Positions 8,981 through 17,016 of a stretch of DNA of 64,000 nt are shown piece by piece. Positions within the stretch are counted from its first letter, which is position 1; every line of letters starts with the position of its first letter. This DNA is from Spirosoma terrae (lineage in GTDB: Bacteria; Bacteroidota; Bacteroidia; Cytophagales; Spirosomataceae). The position numbers were made by a program, and so were the translations under genes. The notes under the pieces are model-generated. The model was given only the letters and a program-made list of their open reading frames with translations. It did not search any database and was not told the origin of the DNA. The stretch lies in NCBI RefSeq assembly GCF_010435915.1, contig NZ_JAAFZH010000024.1:1-64000 (forward strand). Reading direction: 5' to 3'.

Positions 8981-9277
8981 ATGGCACACATCGCTATACC
9001 GATTCCATCGACACCTGGAAAACAGGACATCGAAATTGATGTAACCATCAACGGTAAGAAGCACGAACTGCACTACCGTGTAGAGCTTTTTTATTGGGGA
9101 GATTGTAATGTGCCTTCATTTGATCGGGTCGAATGTCTGCGGGAAATGATCTCCCACTATGACCAGGATTGGACGCTTTACTACATTGGCGCGCCAACCG
9201 ACGATTTCGTGCCGATTGCCTTCGTGAAGAAAGGCGATCGGGAAATTCAGCGCAAGCTGATGACGGGTGTAATATGA
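8981..9277 (+). CDS. Small protein of unknown function inside the permease array
   Basis: A 98-residue, probably cytoplasmic protein with no signal peptide or membrane helix. The N-terminal half is beta-rich (ITIP-like strands, DIEIDVTINGKKHEL), the centre contains aromatic residues (YWGDCNVPSFDR), and the C-terminus reads IAFVKKGDREIQRKL. It lies 67 bases after permease 2 and 25 bases before permease 3 on the same strand, so it is likely co-transcribed. I do not recognise the family. Base composition matches its neighbours, which favours a real gene. Confidence 0.7.
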   Translation: MAHIAIPIPSTPGKQDIEIDVTINGKKHELHYRVELFYWGDCNVPSFDRVECLREMISHYDQDWTLYYIGAPTDDFVPIAFVKKGDREIQRKLMTGVI

Positions 9278-9302
9278 ATGAAAACTGTAAACGAACAAAG
9301 CC

Positions 9303-11699
9303 ATGTTTCGCAATTATATCAAAATCGCGTTTCGCAATTTGATGAAACACAAAACGTTTAGTTTCATCAATATTGTCGGGGTGGCCGTCGGTCTGGCCTG
9401 CTTCCTGTTGATTGCGATTTATGTAAAAAACGAACTCGTCTATGATCGATACAATACCAAAGCGGACCGCATCTACCGCGTTACGCGCACATTCCTGTCG
9501 TCGGAAGGAGTTGCTACGTTGAAACTGGCTCAGTTAGCCCCACCGTTTGCGCCGTTAATCCGGCAGGATTTCCCGGAAATAGAAGAAGTTGTGCGGACGC
9601 TTGATGAAGATGCCTTGATTCGTTACGGCGAACATGCTTTTCACGAACGGGATATTTTCTTCGCCGAGTCCAATATCTTCAAGGTCTTCGATATTCAGGT
9701 CGTTGCTGGCAATGCCAACTATGCGCTGGCTAATCCGTTTTCCATTATGTTGTCGCGCCCAATGGCCGAGAAATATTTTGGCCGGGGAAATCCGATTGGC
9801 AAAACCGTTCGTCTGGAAAATCAATTCGATCTGACCGTAACGGGTGTTTTTAATCCCTTACCTACGCAATCTCATTTTCATCCGAGCTTTCTGGTTTCGT
9901 TTAATACGTTCAACGACAGCCGCGTTTATGGCGCGGAGCAGCTACGTACCAACTGGGGCAACAACTCCTTCAATACGTATTTGCTGCTTAAGCCAGGTGG
10001 TGATCCACAACGTATTGAAACGGCCTTCCCGGCCTTTCAGGACAAATACGTACCGGGCGGCAACGCATCGACCTGGTCGGTACTGAATCTTCAAAAACTG
10101 ACCGATATTCACCTGCGTTCGCATACCGATTCGGAAGTGGAACCAACGGGCGATATTCGTTATATCTATCTTTTTTCGGCCATTGGGTTGTTCATTCTGC
10201 TCATTGCCTGCATCAATTATATGAATCTGGCTACTGCTCGTTCGGCGGGCCGGGCTAAGGAGGTTGGGATGCGTAAGGTTGTAGGGGCCTTACGCACTCA
10301 ACTGATCAGCCAGTTTCTGAACGAGTCGTTCCTACTGGTGTTTTTTGCGCTGGGCATTGCTATTTTTCTGGTGATGCTCTGCCTGCCGACGCTCAGTGAG
10401 TTTACGAAAAAGGAGCTGTCTGTTAGCCAATTAATCGATCCAGTTTTTGTATCTGTTCTGATTGGTATTACGTTGCTGACGGGCCTTGTGGCTGGGAGCT
10501 ACCCGGCTTTTTTTCTGACGTCTTTCCGGCCATTAGGCGTACTGAAAGGACAGATTGCATCGACCATGCGGAGTGGTAAGCTTCGTCAGGTGCTGGTTGT
10601 TACGCAATTCTCTATCGCCATTGTATTGATTATCAGTACGGCCATTGTCTATAACCAGATGAAGTATATTCAGAACTACCACCTGGGCTATGCTAAAGAT
10701 CAGGTGCTGGTTCTTTCCGATCTGGGCGATTCAACTACGAATTACGATGTGCTGAAACAGCAGTTGATGCAAACGGGCGTAGTACGTAACATGGGGCGTT
10801 CGTCGCGGATTCCGTCGGGCCGGTTGCTTGACTCGCAGGAAGCGAAGGTAATGAAAGGCGATTCGCTGGCTCCGGTTAACATCAACCTGCGCGGATTGTA
10901 CGTCGATTATGACTTTATTCCGACCTATCAGATTAAAATGGCCGCTGGCCGGAATTTCTCGCGGAATTATTCGACGGATACCGCAATGGTTGTATTGAAC
11001 GAAACGGCGGTACATCGGTTGGGCTGGACGCCCGAACAGGCTATTGGAAAGCTGTTTTATTACGGAGAGAGCAAAGGTCAGATTATTGGCGTCACCAACG
11101 ATTTTCATTTTGAGTCACTGCACCAGCAACTGTCGGCTGTCGCTATGATCTTACAGCCTAATACGCTCAACTGGTTGTCGGTTCCTATACAGGGCGATGT
11201 ACCGACCGCAGTGAGCCAGGTTGAAACGGTCTGGAAACGCTTTTTCCCGAACCGCCCGTTCGAATACCAGTTTCTGGACGAGCGGTTCAATAAACTGTAC
11301 GCTCGGGAACAAACCCAGCAGACGCTGTTCAGCATTTTTGCCGGTATTGCTATTCTAATTTCGTGTCTGGGTCTGTTTGGGCTTTCTATGTTCATTGCTG
11401 AACAACGTACGAAGGAAATTGGTATTCGTAAAGTGCTGGGCGCATCGGTGCCTAGTCTGGTCAGGCTGTTCTCCACTGATTTTCTGAAACTGGTGTTGGT
11501 CGCACTGGTCATTGCTACGCCCCTGGCGTGGTATGCCATGTATAACTGGTTGAATGACTTTGCGTATCGAACAACTATTCACTGGTGGATATTCCTGCTG
11601 GCTGGTGGTCTTACGGTACTGATTGCGCTGTTGACAGTAAGTGTCCAGAGTATAAAAGTTGCGCTGATGAATCCAGTAAAATCGTTACGTTCTGAGTAA
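9303..11699 (+). CDS. MacB/FtsX-type ABC transporter permease, array member 3
   Basis: A 798-residue paralogue starting MFRNYIKIAFRNL. First FtsX motif RAKEVGMRKVVGALRTQ, second EQRTKEIGIRKVLGAS, tail NPVKSLRSE. The mid-protein helix (VLVVTQFSIAIVLIISTAIV) precedes the second periplasmic domain. It starts 25 bases after the 98-residue gene and ends 45 bases before member 4, which suggests a shared transcript. The periplasmic domains are the least conserved part between members, as expected if each handles a different ligand. Pairing as homo- or heterodimer cannot be read from sequence. Confidence 0.93.
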   Translation: MFRNYIKIAFRNLMKHKTFSFINIVGVAVGLACFLLIAIYVKNELVYDRYNTKADRIYRVTRTFLSSEGVATLKLAQLAPPFAPLIRQDFPEIEEVVRTLDEDALIRYGEHAFHERDIFFAESNIFKVFDIQVVAGNANYALANPFSIMLSRPMAEKYFGRGNPIGKTVRLENQFDLTVTGVFNPLPTQSHFHPSFLVSFNTFNDSRVYGAEQLRTNWGNNSFNTYLLLKPGGDPQRIETAFPAFQDKYVPGGNASTWSVLNLQKLTDIHLRSHTDSEVEPTGDIRYIYLFSAIGLFILLIACINYMNLATARSAGRAKEVGMRKVVGALRTQLISQFLNESFLLVFFALGIAIFLVMLCLPTLSEFTKKELSVSQLIDPVFVSVLIGITLLTGLVAGSYPAFFLTSFRPLGVLKGQIASTMRSGKLRQVLVVTQFSIAIVLIISTAIVYNQMKYIQNYHLGYAKDQVLVLSDLGDSTTNYDVLKQQLMQTGVVRNMGRSSRIPSGRLLDSQEAKVMKGDSLAPVNINLRGLYVDYDFIPTYQIKMAAGRNFSRNYSTDTAMVVLNETAVHRLGWTPEQAIGKLFYYGESKGQIIGVTNDFHFESLHQQLSAVAMILQPNTLNWLSVPIQGDVPTAVSQVETVWKRFFPNRPFEYQFLDERFNKLYAREQTQQTLFSIFAGIAILISCLGLFGLSMFIAEQRTKEIGIRKVLGASVPSLVRLFSTDFLKLVLVALVIATPLAWYAMYNWLNDFAYRTTIHWWIFLLAGGLTVLIALLTVSVQSIKVALMNPVKSLRSE

Positions 11700-11744
11700 A
11701 GGATAAGCAATCGTAAAACCTAAACACCCTCACTGTCTACCGCT

Positions 11745-14171
11745 ATGTTCATCAACTACGTCAAAATTGCACTGCGTAATCTGCGTAAAAACAAGATTTT
11801 TTCGCTTATCAACGTAGCAGGCCTGGGTCTGGGTATTGCTGTGTTTATCCTGATTCTGGAATACGTTAGCTTCGAGAAAAGTTATAACCAGTTTCATCAG
11901 AACGCTGGTCGGATATACCGGGTATTGTTGCAGCACAATGATGGGAAAAGTGACGATTTTGTGCCGTCGGCCATAGCTACATCGCTGAAGCAGCAGTTTA
12001 ATGAAGTGCAGGCTGCCTGTCGGATTGCTTTTGTTCAGCAGGGCGTTGTTACGTTACCGGCCAATAAACAGGGGCAACCGGTACGTTCGTTTCGGGAGTC
12101 CAACTCGATTACGGTCGATGGCGATTTCTTTCGTATGTTCTCCTTTCCGATATTGGCCGGATCGGCGTCGTTGAGCCAGCCCAACACCGTAGCCTTATCG
12201 AGCACGAAAGCACGGGCTTATTTTGGCGATGAGGACGCGGTTGGCAAGGTGATTACGCTGAACAGCCAGTTTGGGAAAACGCCCTACACCATAACGGCCG
12301 TGTTTGCCGATGTGCCGGAAAATTCAGATCTCCAGTTCGATATGGTGTATTCGCTGAGTACGCTCAATAACGAGGCCAATTTGAACGGTAATGACTGGGC
12401 GCGCCTGGATCGCTGGCAAGGGGCTTTTTCGCAGACGTTGCTGCTGCTGGATGCGCAAACTGACCCAGTCGCTTTTACGAGAAAAGCCGATGAACTGGTT
12501 CGGAAAAATCGCCCGGAAGGGCAGGATGTTTTTCAACTTCAGCCGCTGACCTATCTGCACCTTGGCGAGAGTTTGAGCGATACACGCCCTACGAACGGGA
12601 AGCTGGGGTTTGTTTATCTGCTGGGTGGCATTGCGCTATTGATTCTGGTTATTGCCTGGCTGAATTATATCAATCTGTCGACGGCTGGTGCGCTCAAACG
12701 GGCTAAAGAAGTTGGGGTTCGGAAAGTGGTTGGCGCGGGTCGGGATCAAATCATTCGTCAGTTTCTGGGCGAATCGTTTTTTCTCAATTTGCTTGGTTTA
12801 GGGCTGGCTGTTTTGCTGGTTAGTGCATTACAGCATCCATTTAATCAACTGGTTGGCCGGACGCTGTCGGTATCGACAATTGGCCAGAGTTCGTTGTGGC
12901 TGGCTGGCGTGGTGGCGGTGTTAATCGGGGCGGTTGCGTCGGGTAGTTATGCGGCCTTCATGTTATCGGGTTTCCCGGTTGTGAGTATCGTCAAAAATGC
13001 ATTTGCCCGGTCGGGACAAGGAGCCAGCGTTCGGCAAGTGCTGGTTGTTTTCCAGTTTTCGATTTCAATCCTGCTGATTGTGGCCACGGTAGTTCTTTAT
13101 CGTCAGCTATCGTTTATGCAGAATCAGAATCTGGGCATGAACCTGAAACAATTGCTGGTCATTAAAGGGGCTGAAGTGGGCGCGGATTCAGCTCGCCGGA
13201 CCAGTAAAGTTGCCTTTCGGAATGAAATTGCCCGCTTGCCTTACGTAGAGGATTATTGCAATTCGGGTAGCGTGCCGGGTGGTTGGTATAACTTCAATTC
13301 TGACGGAGTAACCCGGTTGAATCCCAATCCTGGTGATGAGAAGAAGAACTATGCGTTTACGTATGCTGATGACCGTTTCCTGAAAACATACGGCATTACG
13401 TTAGCGGCAGGTCAGAACTTTTCCGCCGACATGTGTCTTAAAGGGAATGATTCGCGACGGGTTTTGATGAATGAAAAAGCTGCTAAATCGCTCGGATTTG
13501 CTTCGGCGTCAGCGGCTGTTGGTCAGAAAGTTAAATTCGGCGAAGAGTTCGAGGTCGTTGGTGTTGTAAAGGATTATCATCACCAGTCGCTGCAGCAGGT
13601 GATTGAGCCGCTGCTTATTTTTCCAGGTTACCCCAGCACGAATTATACGGTACGTTTATCGACCGATAATATCAAAACAAAAATCGCTGAACTCGAAAAG
13701 TTGTACAAGCAGCTGTTTCCGGGTAATCCCTTTGAATACTATTTTGTGGATGAGAATTACCAGAAGCAATATCAGTCTGAGCAGCAATACGGTCGGATTT
13801 TCTCGTTGGCGGCTGGGCTGGCTATTCTGATCGCCTGTCTGGGTTTGTTTGGTTTAGCAACCTATGCCACCGAACAGCGTACGAAAGAGATTGGCGTTCG
13901 GAAAGTACTGGGCGCTTCGGTATCGAGTATTGTGGTGTTGTTATCACGAGATTTTCTGAAGCTGGTTGGTTTGTCCATTTTGATTGCATCGCCCATTGCC
14001 TGGTATGCTGCCCAAAAATGGCTTCAGGACTTTGCTTATAAAATAGACGTAGAATGGTGGATGTTCGCGTTGGCAGGCCTGCTGGCCGTTGTCATCGCTG
14101 TAGTGACGATCAGCTTCCAGAGCATAAAAGCAGCTCTGACCAATCCAGTAAAGAGTCTACGTAGCGAGTAA
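11745..14171 (+). CDS. MacB/FtsX-type ABC transporter permease, array member 4
   Basis: At 808 residues the longest member, starting MFINYVKIALRNL. First FtsX motif ALKRAKEVGVRKVVGAGRDQ, second EQRTKEIGVRKVLGAS, tail NPVKSLRSE. The first periplasmic domain differs most in sequence from members 1-3 (for example LPANKQGQPVRSF near 105), and the second contains two cysteines (YCNSGS and DMCLKG) that could form a disulfide. Followed by a 196-bp gap holding a long inverted repeat, so it is probably the last gene of its transcription unit. Confidence 0.93.
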   Translation: MFINYVKIALRNLRKNKIFSLINVAGLGLGIAVFILILEYVSFEKSYNQFHQNAGRIYRVLLQHNDGKSDDFVPSAIATSLKQQFNEVQAACRIAFVQQGVVTLPANKQGQPVRSFRESNSITVDGDFFRMFSFPILAGSASLSQPNTVALSSTKARAYFGDEDAVGKVITLNSQFGKTPYTITAVFADVPENSDLQFDMVYSLSTLNNEANLNGNDWARLDRWQGAFSQTLLLLDAQTDPVAFTRKADELVRKNRPEGQDVFQLQPLTYLHLGESLSDTRPTNGKLGFVYLLGGIALLILVIAWLNYINLSTAGALKRAKEVGVRKVVGAGRDQIIRQFLGESFFLNLLGLGLAVLLVSALQHPFNQLVGRTLSVSTIGQSSLWLAGVVAVLIGAVASGSYAAFMLSGFPVVSIVKNAFARSGQGASVRQVLVVFQFSISILLIVATVVLYRQLSFMQNQNLGMNLKQLLVIKGAEVGADSARRTSKVAFRNEIARLPYVEDYCNSGSVPGGWYNFNSDGVTRLNPNPGDEKKNYAFTYADDRFLKTYGITLAAGQNFSADMCLKGNDSRRVLMNEKAAKSLGFASASAAVGQKVKFGEEFEVVGVVKDYHHQSLQQVIEPLLIFPGYPSTNYTVRLSTDNIKTKIAELEKLYKQLFPGNPFEYYFVDENYQKQYQSEQQYGRIFSLAAGLAILIACLGLFGLATYATEQRTKEIGVRKVLGASVSSIVVLLSRDFLKLVGLSILIASPIAWYAAQKWLQDFAYKIDVEWWMFALAGLLAVVIAVVTISFQSIKAALTNPVKSLRSE

Positions 14172-14197
14172 TCTGAACCGGGATTGAGCTGATTTCA

Positions 14198-14265
14198 GGA
14201 TTAAAGGGATTTTGTCTCGCTTTAGAGAAGCGCTTTGCTTCCAGTTAACAAAATCCCTTTAATCC
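14198..14265. repeat. Inverted repeat A in the gap between permeases 4 and 5
   Basis: Perfect 18-bp arms (14198-14215 and 14248-14265) around a 32-base centre that itself contains GCTTT/AAGC self-complementarity. The centre and left flank match repeat B (16770-16873); the outer part of the right arm has diverged. Directly follows a gene stop, so it may stabilise or terminate the upstream transcript. It resembles REP/BIME-type intergenic palindromes; no associated transposase is present in the window. Confidence 0.75.
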
Positions 14266-14299
14266 GCTAATTCGTTAAATTCCGTGGGGCTGTTCGGGC

Positions 14300-14344
14300 T
14301 TAACTTTTTTTAACAGGCTCGTTTCCTGGAGCGTACGTACCTTG
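14300..14344 (+). promoter_or_regulatory. Duplicated 45-bp block upstream of permease 5, probable promoter
   Basis: This 45-bp block matches 19528-19572 upstream of permease 7 at 38 of 45 positions by direct alignment, including a T7 tract, CTGGAG and TACGTACCTTG at its end. TACCTTG resembles a shortened TAnnTTTG -7 box. It ends 23 bases before the permease 5 ATG (24 before that of permease 7). Function as promoter is inferred from position and conservation. Confidence 0.45.
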
Positions 14345-14367
14345 CAGTCAATCATTTATGTACGCTC

Positions 14368-16746
14368 ATGATCAAGAATTATCTGACAATTGCCTGGCGT
14401 AGCCTGCGTAAAAACAAAGGATTTAGTTTTATAAACATTGCAGGATTGGCGGTCGGCATGGCCGTTGCTACGTTGATTGGGCTATGGGTTTGGGATGAAC
14501 TGACGTTTGATCGTTTTTACGGCAATGAGTCGCGGCTGTATCAGGTGATGCTCAACCGAACAGCCAATGGAGAAACAACCACTCAACCCAATGGGCCACT
14601 GCCGCTGAGCGATTTGCTACGTAACGAAATTCCTGAAATCAAGACCGTTACGGAAAGTCTGACTATGTCGTTGCAGGCCGACGACGCGCTCCAGGTCGGG
14701 GAGACGAAAGTTCTTCGGAAGCGCCAGAACGTGGGCACGGATTTTCTGTCGATGTTTGGTTTTCCCATGATACAGGGTAGCCTCACTAATGCGCTACGTG
14801 ATCCAAACTCCATTGTGTTGACGGAAGAGACAGCGGACGCTCTTTTCGGAACCGCTGAACCGATGGGTAAACTCGTCCGGCTCAACAATCAGTATGATCT
14901 GCGCGTAACGGGCGTCCTGAAAAAGTTACCGTCCAATACGTCCTGGGATTTTCAGTTTCTGGTTCCCTTCCGCCATTTTGAACTAAATACTCCCTGGATG
15001 AAGGATAGTCGTAATGACTGGAACAATAATATGGTTAATCTGCTGGTTGAGTTGCAGCCCAATGCCAGCTACGAAGCCATTGCGCCTAAACTGGCTGGGA
15101 TTCTGAAGCGCCATCATCCAGAGTCGATTTTCGAGGTATTTCTGCATCCGGTTGCCAAATGGCATTTGTACGGCGAGTTTCAGAACGGTAAAAATGTAGG
15201 CGGCTTCATACGTTACGTCAGACTGTTTGGGATGGTGGGTTTGTTTGTCCTGCTGATTGCCTGCATCAATTTCATGAATCTGTCGACCGCACGTTCGGAG
15301 AAACGGGCCAAAGAAGTTGGTGTCAGGAAAGCAACGGGTTCGCTACGTTCACAACTGATAAGTCAATTCCTGATCGAATCGATGCTGGTGGCGGGGCTGG
15401 CTATGGTACTGAGTTTGGTAATTGTGCTGGTTGGCATGCCCTTCTTCAACGAACTTACCCAAAAACAGCTATCTCTGCCCTGGAATAACCTTGCTTTCTG
15501 GTTGCTGCTGGCCGGGTTTACAGCTATGACGGGTTTGCTGGCCGGAAGTTATCCCGCGTTTTATCTGTCGTCGTTCCAGGCCGTGAGTGTTCTAAAAGGA
15601 CCTATCAAAGCGGGACGTAGTGCCAACTGGCCTCGCAAAATTCTGGTGGTGACGCAGTTTACGGTTTCCATTGCCTTTATCATCAGCATGGTGGTGATTT
15701 ATCAGCAGATTCAGTACGCTAAACATCGCCCCGTAGGCTACAATCCTGATCGGTTAATGATGGTGTCGCTGACCACCGATTTAAGCCGGAACTATGAAGC
15801 GGTTCGGAATGGGTTGATCGGTTCGGGCGTGGTAGACAACGTAACGAAAGCGTCCAGCCCCGCTACAACCATTCTGAACGATACACGGGTCGATTGGGCC
15901 GGAAAAGCTCCCGACGAAATTATGCGGCTTAACCTGATTGCTACGTCGCCCAATTATCTCAGTACGCTTGGTAGTAAGCTTAAGTTAGGGCGCGATTTTC
16001 GGGCCGACGGGGCTGATTCGCTTTCAGTTATTCTGAACGAAGCCGCCGTAAAAGCCATGCGGCTCAAACAACCACTTGATCAGGAAATAAGCATGGTCTG
16101 GGCGCCGGAGCAGAAACTACGTGTTATTGGCGTAGTCGAAAACGCCATCATCGAGTCGCCTTACGATCCAATAAATCCGCTGATGCTGGTGTATAATCCG
16201 CTTTGGGAGAATAACATTATTTTTCGGCTCAAGCCAGGCGTAAACGTTCAGCAGGCTATTGCGCGGGTTCAACCGATTTTTCAACAATTCAATCCTGCCT
16301 ATCCGTTCGATTATCAGTTTGTTAGTGATGAGTATGGGCGGAAGTTCCGTCAGGAGGAACTGGTTGGAAAGTTGGCCAGTGTGTTTGCCGTGCTGGCTGT
16401 TTTTATTTCCTGTCTTGGTCTGTTTGGACTGGCAGCTTATCTGGCCGAGCAGCGAACCAAAGAGGTGGGAATTCGGAAGGTGTTGGGCGCTTCGGTCGGC
16501 AGTATCTGGGGGCTTCTATCGAAAGATTTCGTCTGGCTGGTGGGTATTGCCTGTCTAATCGCGAGTCCGCTGGCAGCTTATTTTCTGAACAACTGGTTAA
16601 ATACGTATCAATACCGGATCGGTTTAAGCGTATGGGTGTTTGTGGCATCGGGGGTTTTGGCTATCGTAATAGCTCTGGCAACCGTCAGTTTTCAGGGAAT
16701 TCGGGCCGCACTGGTCAACCCCGTGAAGAGTTTGCGTAGCGAGTAA
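14368..16746 (+). CDS. MacB/FtsX-type ABC transporter permease, array member 5
   Basis: A 792-residue paralogue starting MIKNYLTIAWRSL. First FtsX motif EKRAKEVGVRKATGSLRSQ, second AEQRTKEVGIRKVLGASVGS, tail NPVKSLRSE. It stands alone between two gaps of 196 and 270 bases, each containing a long hairpin, and has its own candidate promoter block, so it is probably transcribed as a single gene. The usual N-terminal helix, two periplasmic domains and six FtsX helices are all present; no truncation. Confidence 0.93.
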   Translation: MIKNYLTIAWRSLRKNKGFSFINIAGLAVGMAVATLIGLWVWDELTFDRFYGNESRLYQVMLNRTANGETTTQPNGPLPLSDLLRNEIPEIKTVTESLTMSLQADDALQVGETKVLRKRQNVGTDFLSMFGFPMIQGSLTNALRDPNSIVLTEETADALFGTAEPMGKLVRLNNQYDLRVTGVLKKLPSNTSWDFQFLVPFRHFELNTPWMKDSRNDWNNNMVNLLVELQPNASYEAIAPKLAGILKRHHPESIFEVFLHPVAKWHLYGEFQNGKNVGGFIRYVRLFGMVGLFVLLIACINFMNLSTARSEKRAKEVGVRKATGSLRSQLISQFLIESMLVAGLAMVLSLVIVLVGMPFFNELTQKQLSLPWNNLAFWLLLAGFTAMTGLLAGSYPAFYLSSFQAVSVLKGPIKAGRSANWPRKILVVTQFTVSIAFIISMVVIYQQIQYAKHRPVGYNPDRLMMVSLTTDLSRNYEAVRNGLIGSGVVDNVTKASSPATTILNDTRVDWAGKAPDEIMRLNLIATSPNYLSTLGSKLKLGRDFRADGADSLSVILNEAAVKAMRLKQPLDQEISMVWAPEQKLRVIGVVENAIIESPYDPINPLMLVYNPLWENNIIFRLKPGVNVQQAIARVQPIFQQFNPAYPFDYQFVSDEYGRKFRQEELVGKLASVFAVLAVFISCLGLFGLAAYLAEQRTKEVGIRKVLGASVGSIWGLLSKDFVWLVGIACLIASPLAAYFLNNWLNTYQYRIGLSVWVFVASGVLAIVIALATVSFQGIRAALVNPVKSLRSE

Positions 16747-16769
16747 TCTGAACCGCCGGGCGGCCCCGC

Positions 16770-16873
16770 GGGATTGAGCTGATTTTAGGATTAACGGGAT
16801 TTAGTCTCGCTTCAAAAAAGCGCTTTGCTTCCAGCTAACAAAATCTCGTTAATCCTAAAATCAGCTCAATCCC
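16770..16873. repeat. Inverted repeat B in the gap between permeases 5 and 6
   Basis: Arms of 33 bp (16770-16802 and 16841-16873) with one mismatch, around a 38-base centre sharing TCTCGCTT and GCGCTTTGCTTCCAG with repeat A. Left of the arm, a 15-bp GC-rich block (CCGGGCGGCCCCGCG) interrupts GAACCG/GGATT; the right side has the uninterrupted CCGGTTC. Repeat C shows the mirror situation. The element follows the permease 5 stop and precedes the sigma-54-like control region of permease 6. Confidence 0.8.
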
Positions 16874-16895
16874 GGTTCTGGTGCGGACAAATGGC

Positions 16896-16978
16896 GTCCA
16901 CTTACGGACAGTTTGGTTTGGCTTACTTTTTTAAGTGTCTGATTTTAAGTGTATTGTGTTTTTGGTACGCCATTTGGT
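16896..16978 (+). promoter_or_regulatory. Activator dyad plus sigma-54-like promoter of permease 6
   Basis: A perfect GTCC-N6-GGAC dyad (16896-16909) lies 67 bases before TGGTAC-N5-TTGG (16963-16978), exactly the spacing found upstream of permease 1. The ATG is 54 bases downstream of the promoter start. The intervening sequence is largely different, so the shared boxes and distance look selected. Interpretation as enhancer plus -24/-12 promoter is inference. Confidence 0.5.
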
Positions 16979-17016
16979 CATTAATTTGTATCGTTACACC
17001 TAAACTAAGCGGACGT

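Noticed and set aside
14320-14346. Sigma-54 promoter before permease 5
   Set aside because: TGG and TTGC are present but separated by 12 bases rather than 8, so the -24/-12 spacing fails, and there is no GTCC-N6-GGAC dyad.
16825-17016. N-terminal extension of permease 6
   Set aside because: It would translate repeat B and the promoter region; paralogues start at MLxNYLK.
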